Origin: Bombyx mori
Taxonomy: Eukaryota; Arthropoda; Insecta; Lepidoptera; Bombycidae
DNA: 64,000 nt
Assembly (NCBI RefSeq): GCF_030269925.1
Contig: NC_085127.1
Span: forward strand, 10,051,501-10,115,500
Reading direction: 5' to 3'
Shown here: in pieces, positions 49,769 to 59,531 of the stretch
Numbering within the stretch: the first letter of the stretch is position 1
Layout of the letters: every line of letters starts with the position of its first letter
Notes under the pieces: generated by a model
Told to the model about the DNA's origin: nothing
The model's input: only the letters and a program-made list of their open reading frames with translations
Databases searched by the model: none
Translations under genes and position numbers: made by a program

Positions 49769-49990
49769 GATGGTAGGACGTCTTGTGAGTCCGCGCGGGT
49801 AGGTACCACCACCTATTTCTGCCGTGAAGCAGTAATGCGCTTCGGTTTGAAGGGTGGGGCAGCCGTTGTAACTATACTGAGATCTTAGAACTCAAGGTCG
49901 GTGGCGCATTTACTTTGTAGATGTCTATGAGCTCCAGTAACCACTTAACACCAGGTGGGCTCGTCCACCCAACTGAGCAATAAAAAAAAA
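49769..49990 (+). mobile_element. Bm1 SINE, 5'-truncated
   Basis: Body from TGATGGTAGGACGTCTTGTG to GAGCAATAAAAAAAAA, with an A tail and a small deletion in the CACCACC-TGCC region. Confidence 0.85.
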
Positions 49991-50665
49991 TACAACATGT
50001 GAAATGAATGTAACAAAACAGTACAATAATATAAGCAACATTAACATAGTTAAAATTAGGTGACTATAAGAATGTTTTCATCTTTAATCTGCCTTGTAAT
50101 ATTTTGTAAAAGAAAATCATAAGTACATTTGTGTGCGCAGAGAGGAAATTGGTAACAGCTTGCGATCTTACAACTATTATGTCAAGCAATTCTTATTGAC
50201 GCTATCAGAAACATTTTCACAATTTCCCGTCGGTTTGATGACTTGAAAATAATTAAATTAATATAGTATTTCGGAATCTCCAAAGTTACAAATTCAATTC
50301 CTTCTGAAATTGTCTATTTAAATTAGTTTACAGTCAAAACTTTAAACTAACCAAGGAGTTAACATAAAGTTTTTGTTATGTCATCTACAGAAGCTTTTGT
50401 GTTTGAGCGAAAACTAAATCAATGTAATCATTGTCCGACGTCTTTGAAGTTCCAGTCAAAATTCAACTTAAACAGCAAGGGTTAAGACATGATTTTGAAT
50501 GGGAATATCTTGTGGTTTTGTATAACGATGGAAGTTCAAAGGGAATGAAATGAAATTTATGTTAAATGCGTGATAAATACTAATAAATCGCACGCAAAAA
50601 TGTGGTCTTTTATTTCCATTTATTTATTATGTTTTTATGGTTGATTGTTAGAGCTATATAAAAGA
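49991..50665. other. Intronic non-coding stretch
   Basis: AT-rich, nothing recognised. Confidence 0.45.
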
Positions 50666-50878
50666 CTAGCGACCCGCCCTCGCTTCGCTTCGGAAACATT
50701 AAAACACACATGAAACCAAAAATATAAAAAAAAAAAATTAAAAAAAGTAGCCTATGTTCATCAGGGACAATCTCGGCTTCTAATGGAAAAATAATTTTTC
50801 AAATCGGTCCAGTAGTTTCGGAGCCTATTCGAAACAAACAAACAAACAAATCTTTCCTCTTTATAATATTAGTATAGA
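50666..50878 (-). mobile_element. Short non-autonomous Helitron-like element, copy 3
   Basis: Inverted copy of the 190-404 family: CTAG end at 50666-50669, TC start at 50877-50878, and nearly identical inside. Confidence 0.75.
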
Positions 50879-51172
50879 TATTGTTTTTGTTTAAATGACT
50901 AACTAAATAAAATCCGAATGGCAATTTCATCGAACATTTACCTAAATTTATTTACTGTTTCATAGTCTTCCAATTAGGGACAGGCGTCTGTGATGCATCA
51001 TACAGCTAGAACATCAGATAAAACTCTAAATTCTAGTTATCATTAACAATTGATCGTAATGGTAAAAACGAGACAACGGTAAATAGGGATTTTCTCAAAC
51101 AATCGCTTAGAATAAAGAACTACCCGTGGCATACAGGAGACATAACACAAAAAGAACTGAATTAACTCCTTA
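50879..51172. other. Intronic sequence before the R1-clade LINE
   Basis: AT-rich with no recognisable element, ending just before the 14-bp direct repeat. Confidence 0.45.
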
Positions 51173-51186
51173 GGCCCAGAGGTCCC
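51173..51186. repeat. Direct repeat at the 5' side of the R1-clade LINE
   Basis: GGCCCAGAGGTCCC, identical to 57558-57571. It is either a target-site duplication or part of the element's 5' end (see the finding on 5' leader pairing). Confidence 0.75.
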
Positions 51187-51677
51187 CCGCGGGAGTTGCT
51201 GGACTCCTACCGGGCGCGTCCGTAGGTGGCGGATAACGGGCCTCTGGGCACCATTCCCAGAGGCATCGTTCCGTCTCTCTCGTTTTGTTACAACGAGAGA
51301 GACCGAACGACGTGGACCAAAACCAGCTCTGGGGGTTCCAAGCTCTCCTCCCCCTTCACTTGTTGAAGGGTGGTCCTCCTGGAGAAGCGTGGGCCTCTAC
51401 CTTTTATCCTTTTCCCTTTGATTATTTCGTTATTTTACTAACTGTCTTTTTGTTATCTTAATTTGTTTAAATTATATTTTGAGTTGTAATCTGTCTCTTT
51501 CTTCGTTTCACTTTTTGGTTTATCGTTTTGTGTTATTCTTTATCCTGTCTTTCTTTGCCTTTCGTTTTATTTTTGGTTTCTTTTGTTTTATTTTCTTCTT
51601 CTCTTTATTTCAATCCTAATCCTAAGCTTTGACACCTGGTGAGAGGATGCATGGCCGGTGGGTGACCGGTCACTAGG
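51187..51677 (+). promoter_or_regulatory. 5' leader of the R1-clade LINE, highly structured
   Basis: Two strong hairpins are visible: 51240-51248 with 51256-51264 (GCCTCTGGG/CCCAGAGGC), and 51273-51284 with 51292-51303 (GTCTCTCTCGTT/AACGAGAGAGAC). The CCTCTGGGC at 51241-51249 is also complementary to the direct repeat at 51174-51182. Such leaders in this class can hold the internal promoter and, in some families, a self-cleaving ribozyme. Confidence 0.5.
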
Positions 51678-53907
51678 GTGTCCCAGGGGACCACACCTCG
51701 GGTTAAAAATAAAGGGAAACCAATGAAGATGTCCAGTTTGCAAAGAGTAATACCCCAGGAGGGTACCCGCCAAGCGGGAGAATCCCTCCGTACTACCGAC
51801 TCGTCAGTAGTGCGCAGCCCCTCGTATTCTGGGGGGGGCACAAACTGCACTGAGATAAGGTCCGGGAAGGACGGGGTTAAAAAAGGAGCAGGGTCCGGTA
51901 AGGACGTAAGTAGGAAGAACGGGTCCGCTAAGAACGTAGTAGCAGAAGGGTCCGTTAAGGACAGTGAGGGGAGATCGTCCAGAACCACTCTTGTGTCGGA
52001 TGATAGCATGACCACAGCTGGGTCGGCCCACTCGTCAGCCCGCTCTTCGCCGACACGCAGACAGCGAAAAAGAGTCCTGACGATCAGCAGTGATGAGTTT
52101 GGAAGCAGCTCCGGCTCGGATGAAACAGCTACTACTGGTAAATGTGGTGTCAAGCCTCAATCGAAGAGAGGTCGCGGTCGTCCGACGACCACTGGTCAGT
52201 ACGGTCTGACTGCAGACGAACAGGCGTATCTTAAAGCTCAGCGCTCTGAGATAAAGGATGCCGGTAGCATGCGTAGTATGCGCGAATTAAGAAGCGCAAA
52301 AATCATGGAAGGGAGCTCTAAGAAAGATCCCGAGTGTCGTCTGAAGGAGAGTGCCGCGATGGCTCTGAAGGTATGTAGTAAGCCCGGAAACCTGAAGGGC
52401 ACGTATCAACGTGTCCTAAAGGAATTGGCGGTGACAATAACGGAAGTCACAGAAGAACTGGCGAACCGCCCCGCGACCGAAGAGATGGAAAAGCTGCGTG
52501 CGGTAAACGCCTGTCAGCAGGAAGAGATTTTACAGCTCCGGCAGGAGCTGCAGAAGGTGCACAAGGAGCTGGCGCGCATATCACAGGCATTGACGTTGTC
52601 CAATCCAGTCGAAACCCCAGCCCCAACCAGCTTCAACCACAGAGGACCAGGAGGAGTTGCGTGTCCAACGCATTATGCGTGCCGTCGGCACCATGCTTGA
52701 CGCTCGCATTGCGAGTCTGGAGATGCGGCTACCCCCGGAGCCTCGCATCAGGCCACCCTTAGCGGCGGATAAGCGGAAGAGTTGTGAGAAATCGCCGAAT
52801 TCTCCTCTCCTCGTTGACGCTACGCTGGAGTCGACAACGGCACAAGCAGCACTACCGTCCACGGTGAACAAGAAGACACGAGGCCCTAGACAAAAGGCCA
52901 CAGTGTTAGCGCCTCCACCCGAACCGCGTGCCTTCCCTCCGGCTCCAGCTGTCGTAACCGAAAGCTGGTCTACGGTCACCCGTAGGCGCGCTAAGCCGAG
53001 GGGGGAGACCGTGAGAACGGCCACAGCCGTTCCACCCACTAGGGTGTCGGAGAAAGTCCCGTCTTCAAAGAAGAGGACAAAGAAGCGGCTCCGAGCTCCG
53101 CGTTCTCAGGCTGTGGTATTAAAACTACAGCCTGAGGCGATAAATAGCGGTCTCACATATCGGTTCATCCTTGCGGACGCGAGGGCGAAGCTCGACCTAG
53201 AATCGCTGGGTATCCCGCTCCAGAGGATCCGATCCTCTCTGACGGGTGCCAAGGTCCTGGTGGTGGACGGAGACGATCAAGTGGAGAAGGCCAACCTCCT
53301 GGCAAGCAAACTGAAAGAGATTCTGCCCGCTGAGGGCGTCGAGGTCTCCAGGCCATTGGTGACTGCAGCGATGCGCATCAGTGGCCTCGACGACTCGATA
53401 TCGCGTGAAGAAATCGCTGATGAGCTCGCCAAAATTGGGGGGTGTCCACCCGAGATTATCAAGATCGGGGAAATAAAAACCGGTCCAGGCGGGATGGGAC
53501 AAGTCTTAGTTCGTTGTCCGATCTCAACAGCGGCGAAAATCGCAGCAGTTCCCAAGCTAAGGATTGGCTGGAGCGTGCTCCGCGCTCATTTGCTGGAGGC
53601 CAGGAGGCTGCAGTGTTTCCGGTGCCACGAGTTGGGCCACGTGAGCGCTCGCTGCCCGTCGTCAGTCGATCGCAGCCGGGAATGCTACCGATGCGGCCAG
53701 GCCGGTCACGTGGCTTCTGGCTGCTCGCTGGCGCCGCGCTGCACTGTCTGTGTCTCCGCCGGCAGACCAGCGGACCACGTTTCCGGGGGCAAGGCCTGTG
53801 CCAAGCCCCCGAGACAGAGACAACGTCGGCAGGATCTCGCGTCGCTTGAGGGCGTGCGTAATCGGCCCGGTATGGCCTCGGTGACACCGATGGATGCTCA
53901 GATATGA
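51678..53907 (+). pseudogene. R1-clade LINE ORF1 (Gag-like), one frameshift
   Basis: The first frame (51678-52700) is rich in Ser and charged residues, with a basic R-R-Q-R-K-R segment and a coiled-coil-like stretch near its end (E-I-L-Q-L-R-Q-E-L-Q-K). A shift of one base near 52625-52660 moves reading to the frame open at 52657-53907. That frame has three zinc knuckles (C-F-R-C-H-E-L-G-H-V-S-A-R-C, C-Y-R-C-G-Q-A-G-H-V-A-S-G-C, and a third starting C-T-V-C). The combined length of about 742 codons is usual for R1-clade ORF1. The codon before the first ATG is uncertain. Confidence 0.85.
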
Positions 53908-56900
53908 CAGACGTCCTTCGTTTCCTCCAGGGGAACCTCAATCACTCCGCCAGAGCTCAAGATCTTTTGTTTCAGAGCATGGCGGAAGGGTTGACTCACC
54001 TTGCGGTGGTCGCAGAGCCGTACCGGGTCCTTTTGGGTCCCGATTGGGCAGGTGACCTTGACGGCCGGGTTGCCATTGTCAGGCGTGGCTATGTGGGTGC
54101 TCCGCCCGGATTCGACCTCGTTGAAAGGGGTCGCGGCTTCGTCGCCATCCTCTGGGCCGAGATGATCGTGGTGGGAGTATACTTCTCCCCCAACAGGACG
54201 CTCGCCGAGTTTGAGGGCCTCCTCCTTGAGCTCGGTCGCGTCATTGGGAGGTCACATTCCCGTCGGATTCTCGTCCTTGGGGACCTCAATGCCAAGTCAT
54301 TGGCTTGGGGTTCCTCGAGAACGTGCCCCAGAGGAACGGCGGTGGAAGAGTGGCTGGTCGGAGGCGGCCTCGTCATTCTCAACCGTGGCACGGAGCTTAC
54401 GTGCGTGAGACGATTGGGCGGGTCCGTGGTGGACGTCACGTTCGCATCTCCCGATATCGCGAGTCGCATCCGTGGTTGGACGGTGATGGTTGGTGAGGAG
54501 ACGCTTTCCGACCATCGCTACATCCGTTTCAGCATTGCTGTAGCCCCAGAAGTGACATCAACTTCTTTATCCTGCGGCGGCGGCGTGGAGGGTCCTCGCT
54601 GGGCCCAGAAGCGCCTCGATGTCGAACGGCTGAATGAGGCGGCTGTCGTCCAGGCCTGGCGCCTCGATTCCCTCGGCGAGCCGATGAATGTAAGCGTGGG
54701 GGTGGAGCGTATGCGCGAGGCAATGTCGCGGGTATGCGATGCCGCTATGCCTCGCGTCAGAACTCTCGCTCCTAAGCGCCGCGTATACTGGTGGACTGAT
54801 GAGATCGCCAGCCTGCGCCAGTCCTGCAACGTCAGTCGACGTGCGTACCAACGAAGCCGACGTCGAAGGACGCATCGGGACCCTGAGGAGGAGGACCGCC
54901 TTTATGAGGTGTACAGGACGGAGGTGAGGGCCCTTTGCACAGCCATCAGAGAGGCGAAGGAAGCCGCTTGGAATGATCTGCTCGCCTCACTTGATCGCGA
55001 TCCGTGGGGGCGGCCCTACAGGCTAGCGCGCAATGCGCTTCGCCCATGGGCTCCCCCTACGACCAGCACACTGCCGCCCGAGACATTGCACCGGGTGGTC
55101 GGGGGTCTATTTCCGGACTCATCCCGAACGGCCTTCATCCCCCCTGTAATGGCAACGGCGCAGGTCGCTGACGGCGGAGAGCTGGAAGGTGTGTCCCAGG
55201 CGGAATTTGAGGCGGCAGTGGCGAGGATGCGCGTGAAGCGTACAGCACCAGGCCCCGACGGTCTGTCGAGTCGAGCATGGGCTCTCGCTTTAACTGAGGA
55301 TGGTTTGGGACCTGCACTTCGAAGGCTGTTTAGCAGGTGCCTCCGTGAGGGCAGGTTCCCGGAGCCGTGGCGCACGGGCCGGCTGGTGCTTATCCCGAAG
55401 GACGGTCGCCCTAGAGACGAGCCCTCCGGGTATCGCCCGATAGTAGTGTTGGACGAGGCCGGTAAGCTCCTTGAGCGTGTGGTTGCCGGGCGTCTTGTTC
55501 AGCACCTGGAGAACATTGGGCCGGATCTCGCGTCCAACCAGTATGGCTTCCGGAGAGATCGGTCGACCGTGGACGCGGTCTTACGGGTCCGCGATCTTTC
55601 CGACCGGGCGTGCTCTGGGGGAGGTGTACTGTTGGCTGTGTCGATTGATATTGCCAACGCCTTCAACACGATCCCCTGGAGCACGATCGTGGAGTCATTA
55701 CGGTTTCACCGCGTCCCCACCGGTCTCCGTAATCTGATTGAGGATTATCTCTCGGGGCGGGCGGTGATCTTCCCCGAGCGGGGTGGGTGGGGACGAAAAA
55801 CAGTGTCGCGTGGGGTTCCACAAGGGTCGGTACTGGGTCCACTCCTTTGGAATATAGGCTTTGACTGGGTCCTCCGCGGGGCTAACCTACCTGGCGTCGA
55901 AGTGGTTTGCTACGCTGACGACACGCTGGTGACGGCTCGCGGAGACGACTACCGGTCAGCAGCCGTCCTGGTTGTGGCTGCAGTGGCAACTGTGGTAAGA
56001 CGAATAAAGAGACTCGGCCTCGAGGTGGCCCTCCAAAAATCCGAAGCAGTGTGCTTTCACTCAGCTCGGAAAGGGCCACCTCAAGGCGCGAATCTCGTAG
56101 TCGGGGGTGTCACCATTGCTGTCCAGCCGAAGCTCAAGTATTTGGGCCTCGTGCTGGACAGCAAATGGAGATTCGACCACCATTTTAAAGCGCTGGTTCC
56201 GAGGCTCATGGGGGCGGCAGGTGCGCTGACCCGTCTTCTTCCCAACGTCGGAGGATGCAGCGCCGGTACTCGGCGACTGTACCTTGGGGTGGTGCGCAGT
56301 ATGGCCCTGTACGGTGCTCCCGTGTGGTCGCCCGCACTCTCCGCGAGAAACGCGGCTCTGCTGCATAGAGCTCAGCGGGCGCTCGCGGTGAGGGTCATCA
56401 GGGGGTACCGCACCATCTCTCAAGATGTGGCCTGCGCTCTCGCTGGATCCCTACCCTGGGACCTTGAGGCCGAAATCTTGGCTGCGGTATATCGGCGTAA
56501 GGCGCAGGCCTTGAGTCGGGGACGGTCGCCCGGCCCGTCGGCTGTCGGTCGGTGGAAGCGTGCTGCGCGTCATGTAGCATACGCTAAGTGGAGAGAGCGA
56601 TTGCTGAAAGAACTTGGCCAAACTTCGGCCACCCGCCGGCGCACCCTCGAGGCCCTGGTGCCCGTGCTGGAGGCATGGTCGGATCGGCGTCACGGCGTAC
56701 TCTCCTTTCACCTTGCGCAGGTCCTCTCGGGACATGGCTGTTTCGGGAGGTACCTGTGGAAGGTCTGCAGGAGAGAGCCACACCCGGGCTGCCACCAGTG
56801 CGGGCACCCGGACGATGACGCGCAGCACGCGCTCGAAACGTGCCCGCGTTGGGAGCGCTCGCGGCGGGATCTCGTCGCGGTGCTGGGGAGAAACCTCTCC

Positions 56901-57089
56901 CTGCGGGCTGTCGTCGCCCGCATGTTAGAGGATCAGGGCTCGTGGGAGGCCATGGCCAGGTTTTGTGACCTGGTAATGGCGTCCCGTGAGGCTGAGGAGC
57001 GTGAAAGGGAGTGGGATCCCTCTTCAGCGCCTCAGCGCAGAAGGCGGGATGGCCGGCGCGGGCGTGAAGCTCCCGCTCAGCCCCCGTAG
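53904..57089 (+). CDS. R1-clade LINE ORF2: endonuclease and reverse transcriptase
   Basis: 1061 residues, intact. The endonuclease lies at about 1-220: Q-G-N-L-N, V-A-E-P-Y, G-D-L-N-A-K-S and S-D-H-R-Y motifs, the expected Asn, Glu, Asp and His. Reverse transcriptase lies at about 440-700: A-P-G-P-D-G-L-S-S, Y-R-P-I-V-V-L, F-R-R-D-R-S-T, G-V-P-Q-G-S-V-L-G-P-L-L, Y-A-D-D-T-L-V. The C-terminal zinc knuckle C-H-Q-C-G-H-P-D-D-D-A-Q-H-A-L-E-T-C is at about 985. It primes cDNA synthesis from the nicked target. The start ATG overlaps the ORF1 stop in ATGA, which suggests translation by termination and restart. All catalytic residues I can check are present, so ORF2 itself could be active. Confidence 0.93.
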   Translation: MTDVLRFLQGNLNHSARAQDLLFQSMAEGLTHLAVVAEPYRVLLGPDWAGDLDGRVAIVRRGYVGAPPGFDLVERGRGFVAILWAEMIVVGVYFSPNRTLAEFEGLLLELGRVIGRSHSRRILVLGDLNAKSLAWGSSRTCPRGTAVEEWLVGGGLVILNRGTELTCVRRLGGSVVDVTFASPDIASRIRGWTVMVGEETLSDHRYIRFSIAVAPEVTSTSLSCGGGVEGPRWAQKRLDVERLNEAAVVQAWRLDSLGEPMNVSVGVERMREAMSRVCDAAMPRVRTLAPKRRVYWWTDEIASLRQSCNVSRRAYQRSRRRRTHRDPEEEDRLYEVYRTEVRALCTAIREAKEAAWNDLLASLDRDPWGRPYRLARNALRPWAPPTTSTLPPETLHRVVGGLFPDSSRTAFIPPVMATAQVADGGELEGVSQAEFEAAVARMRVKRTAPGPDGLSSRAWALALTEDGLGPALRRLFSRCLREGRFPEPWRTGRLVLIPKDGRPRDEPSGYRPIVVLDEAGKLLERVVAGRLVQHLENIGPDLASNQYGFRRDRSTVDAVLRVRDLSDRACSGGGVLLAVSIDIANAFNTIPWSTIVESLRFHRVPTGLRNLIEDYLSGRAVIFPERGGWGRKTVSRGVPQGSVLGPLLWNIGFDWVLRGANLPGVEVVCYADDTLVTARGDDYRSAAVLVVAAVATVVRRIKRLGLEVALQKSEAVCFHSARKGPPQGANLVVGGVTIAVQPKLKYLGLVLDSKWRFDHHFKALVPRLMGAAGALTRLLPNVGGCSAGTRRLYLGVVRSMALYGAPVWSPALSARNAALLHRAQRALAVRVIRGYRTISQDVACALAGSLPWDLEAEILAAVYRRKAQALSRGRSPGPSAVGRWKRAARHVAYAKWRERLLKELGQTSATRRRTLEALVPVLEAWSDRRHGVLSFHLAQVLSGHGCFGRYLWKVCRREPHPGCHQCGHPDDDAQHALETCPRWERSRRDLVAVLGRNLSLRAVVARMLEDQGSWEAMARFCDLVMASREAEEREREWDPSSAPQRRRRDGRRGREAPAQPP

Positions 57090-57557
57090 GGACTATCAGG
57101 TGGCGGGTGCGGGGGCGCCCGGTACTCGACTGTCGGTCCGGTGGTGGGGCGATGCAAGGTGGCTCCTGTGCGCCGCCCACGGTGTATCTCCCGAAATGAC
57201 GTCCTTCGGGATTTTCCCGGAGATGAAATCCCGTCTTATCATCAGGACGGGTACCGGCGAAGGCGGACTTTCGGCGCGCACTGCGGTACCGTAGGTCTGG
57301 TGTAGCCGGTGTGGTGGAGCTCGATGGGGTTTAGTCGGTAGTCGTTCTGCGGGGCAAGTGCTTCGCGCGCCTTTTTCAAGGCGTAGTCTCTTGCGAGGAA
57401 TTCGGGGAGGTGGAGGACCTTCTCGTCCCCCTCTTCCTCTCAGGAGGCGCCGGAGTCCGACATAACCCGGTTCGTTACCCCCGCGGACCGGGTATCCGTA
57501 AATGGATTCCCCAGCGTTAAAAAAAAAATAAAAAAAAAAATAAAAAAAAAAAAAAAA
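57090..57557 (+). other. 3' UTR and A tail of the R1-clade LINE
   Basis: GC-rich untranslated sequence ending with TTCCCCAGCGTT and about 40 nt of A with a few T. It contains no polyadenylation signal of the AATAAA type apart from the tail itself. Frames on both strands here are shadows. Confidence 0.75.
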
Positions 57558-57571
57558 GGCCCAGAGGTCCC
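57558..57571. repeat. Direct repeat at the 3' side of the R1-clade LINE
   Basis: GGCCCAGAGGTCCC directly after the A tail, followed by AT-rich intron. Confidence 0.75.
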
Positions 57572-57659
57572 GAATGATACTTAAGAACGATACTCGATAA
57601 TCAATAAGAAAGTAATAGGTGGGTTCGGCGAGAAAATTAACCCACAGACACAGACCACT

Positions 57660-57842
57660 GAGTTTCTCGCCGGATCTTCTCAGTGGGTCGCGTTTCCGAT
57701 CAGGTGGTAGATTCTGGAAAGCACTGCTCTTGCTAGGGCTAGTGTTAGCAACGTCGTCAGGTTTGAGCCCCGCGAACTCACCCACTCGCTGACATAGCCT
57801 CTCAAGGTTACCGGATGAGGTAGGAACAAAATAAGAAAAAAA
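57660..57842 (+). mobile_element. 5'-truncated 3' end of the Jockey/L1-like LINE, copy 2
   Basis: ACTGAGTTTCTCGCCGGATC through to GGAACAAAATAAGAAAAAAA. Same family as 45847-46040, with a small deletion (CTACTAGTTAAGATTACG missing) near its 3' end. Confidence 0.8.
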
Positions 57843-58106
57843 AATGTTCTTTGAGTATAACAAAAGCGTATTGCAATCACCATCCGGTATAAACTTGTGG
57901 TGGAGTTTATTATACATCAGTAATGACCACTACTATACAATGATCGCAGCGATTACACAATACAGTCTGGACTTTGACAATAGGTGAGCCACGAGTCATC
58001 ATTCAGGCATCTACGCAAAAAAGCCACTGCCTTGACAAGATTTGATTGAAGTCCTAATTCCCTTGGTGTTCTGTCTATTTAAATCGGAAGGCAATATTGT
58101 TTCGCG
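57843..58106. other. Intronic non-coding stretch
   Basis: Nothing recognised before the hairpin. Confidence 0.45.
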
Positions 58107-58156
58107 GCGCTAACAGGTCGGGTAGTGCTTGGTAGCACTACCCGACCTGTTAGCGC
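58107..58156. repeat. Perfect 23-bp hairpin with a 4-nt loop
   Basis: The left arm is GCGCTAACAGGTCGGGTAG followed by TGCT (58107-58129), the loop TGGT (58130-58133), and the right arm the exact reverse complement (58134-58156). GC content is high for the surrounding intron. It could be a cruciform-prone palindrome, the end of an unknown transposon or a short-hairpin RNA. Nothing in the flanks identifies it. Confidence 0.9.
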
Positions 58157-58689
58157 TGGTGCCCGAGGTCATAACATATCTTATTTCCAGTTCATATCAA
58201 ACGCATCAAAATCAAATAGAACTCAAATAACGAACATAAACACGAATCCAAAATAAAACACAATTCTCTTAACAACTTCAACTCGAATCAAATCATAAAT
58301 AGAGTGTATACGTTTGCGTCACCAAAATTGCCTTGTAATTTTCTTTTTAACTGTAAAAGCGGGCAGGCAAAGGGAATAATTTCAGTGTTGGAAACCCTTT
58401 GGCTCGTTTCCATCCGTTTTCAGTGGGGCGATTGAGTCGGCAGTTACAGCTGTGTGCGCCCCAGCCACGTTCTTTGATGGCTCGTACACAAAATATAATG
58501 TTTGTACGTTCAACGCATGGTACTTTATATTTTACCTAAGAAAATGAAATCATTATATTACATATTTAATTACTACAACGCGCTAGGGACGTGATAGCCT
58601 ATAAAATAGTACGGACTGCTTCTGTAGAGATTCACAGGAAAAAAACTTTGGTGTAATCTTTGATTTTGGAAGACAGTTTTACAAAACAC
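58157..58689. other. Intronic non-coding stretch
   Basis: No element or gene recognised. Confidence 0.45.
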
Positions 58690-59190
58690 AATCTGTACCC
58701 GTCCGCTTCGCTGGGCATTGAAAACTAACATTATTATTTCTAATTTTTTTTTTTTTTTTTTTTATTGCTTAGATGCGTGGACGAGCTCACAGCCCACCTG
58801 GTGTTAAGTGGTTACTGGATCCCATAGACATCCACAACGTAAATGCGCCACCCACCTTGAGATACAAATTCTAAGGTCTCAAGTATAGTTACAACGGCTG
58901 CCCCACCCTTCAAACCGAAACGCATTACTGCTTCACGGCAGAAATAGGCAGGGTGGTGGTACCCACCCGCGCGGACTCACAAGAGGTCCTACCACCAGTA
59001 AATACAATTCTCATAATGGACGCCCCCGCAGCTGATGTAGGGAGTCCAACACTCGTATAAATATTAGTCTATCCATTAAGTACATGTATTTTCTACATGG
59101 ATACCAAGTTTCAAGTCAATCGGATGCACGGTTCAGTAGTTATAACGGAACATCCGTAAAAACCACTGTAGATTTATATATTAGTATAGA
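58690..59190 (-). mobile_element. Helitron-like element split by a Bm1
   Basis: On the minus strand it starts TCTATACTAATATATAAATC (ending at 59190, flanked by T) and continues through GGTATCCATGTAGAAAATAC. After the Bm1 copy it goes on to CCCAGCGAAGCGGACGGGTA near 58700. The CTAG end is lost. The Bm1 therefore inserted into an older element. Confidence 0.55.
58746..58999 (-). mobile_element. Bm1 SINE, 5'-truncated, with a long A tail
   Basis: A 19-base T run at 58746-58764 is the A tail. The body is close to the consensus of the other copies and ends CCTACCACCAGTAAAT. It lies within the Helitron-like element 58690-59190. Confidence 0.87.
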
Positions 59191-59268
59191 TTAAGAATAC
59201 AAGATTAAAACATTCGCTTCAAAAATAACACAAATATTAAATGTAACTAAAATAATATTATAAATAAA

Positions 59269-59531
59269 CTAGCTGACCCGGCAGACTTCGTAGTGCCTCA
59301 ATCGATAAATAGAAGACACAAACAAAAGGAATCCGTTCGACGGGGGGACATCAAAGGGAAAACAAAATTGTTATTTTTATTTAATTCCGTGCATTTTCAT
59401 TAATTTATCTACCTTTTAAACCTTCTCTGGACTTCCACAAATAATTCAAGACCAAAATTAGCCAAATCGGGTCAGCCGTTCTCGAGTTTTAGCGAGACTA
59501 ACGAACAGCAATTCATTTTTATATATAGAGA
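59269..59531 (-). mobile_element. Helitron-like element, fourth subfamily
   Basis: On the minus strand it starts TCTCTATATATAAAAATGAA and ends CCGGGTCAGCTAG, between A (59268) and T (59532). It is 263 bp. The internal GTTAGTCTCGCTAAAACTCG block is one I recognise as common in moth and butterfly genomes. Confidence 0.65.

Larger units (their letters stand above)
51187..57557 (+). mobile_element. Full-length R1-clade non-LTR retrotransposon
   Basis: About 6.4 kb, GC-rich against an AT-rich intron: 5' leader (to 51677), ORF1 (51678-53907, one frameshift), ORF2 (53904-57089, intact), 3' UTR and an A tail with T interruptions (57521-57557). A 14-bp direct repeat flanks it. The endonuclease start L-Q-G-N-L-N-H, the Y-A-D-D polymerase box and the C-terminal zinc knuckle place it in the R1 clade (relatives of R1, TRAS and SART). 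The target is neither 28S rDNA nor TTAGG repeats here. I cannot name the family. Confidence 0.9.

Noticed and set aside
51165..51176. TTAGG next to the R1-clade LINE start as a telomeric target (TRAS/SART-like)
   Set aside because: Only a single TTAGG is present. There is no (TTAGG)n array on either side, and the flanks continue as AT-rich intron.
51605..52153. 182-codon minus-strand frame opposite ORF1
   Set aside because: Antisense to the Gag-like ORF1 of the R1-clade LINE, with no domain and no independent start context.
56584..57180. 198-codon minus-strand open frame
   Set aside because: Antisense shadow of the GC-rich ORF2 and 3' UTR of the R1-clade LINE. Pro/Arg-rich composition is an artefact of GC-rich third positions.
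57096..57917. 273-codon minus-strand open frame
   Set aside because: It runs antisense through the R1-clade LINE 3' UTR, its A tail (giving a Phe/Tyr run) and a truncated LINE end. It is a composite shadow.
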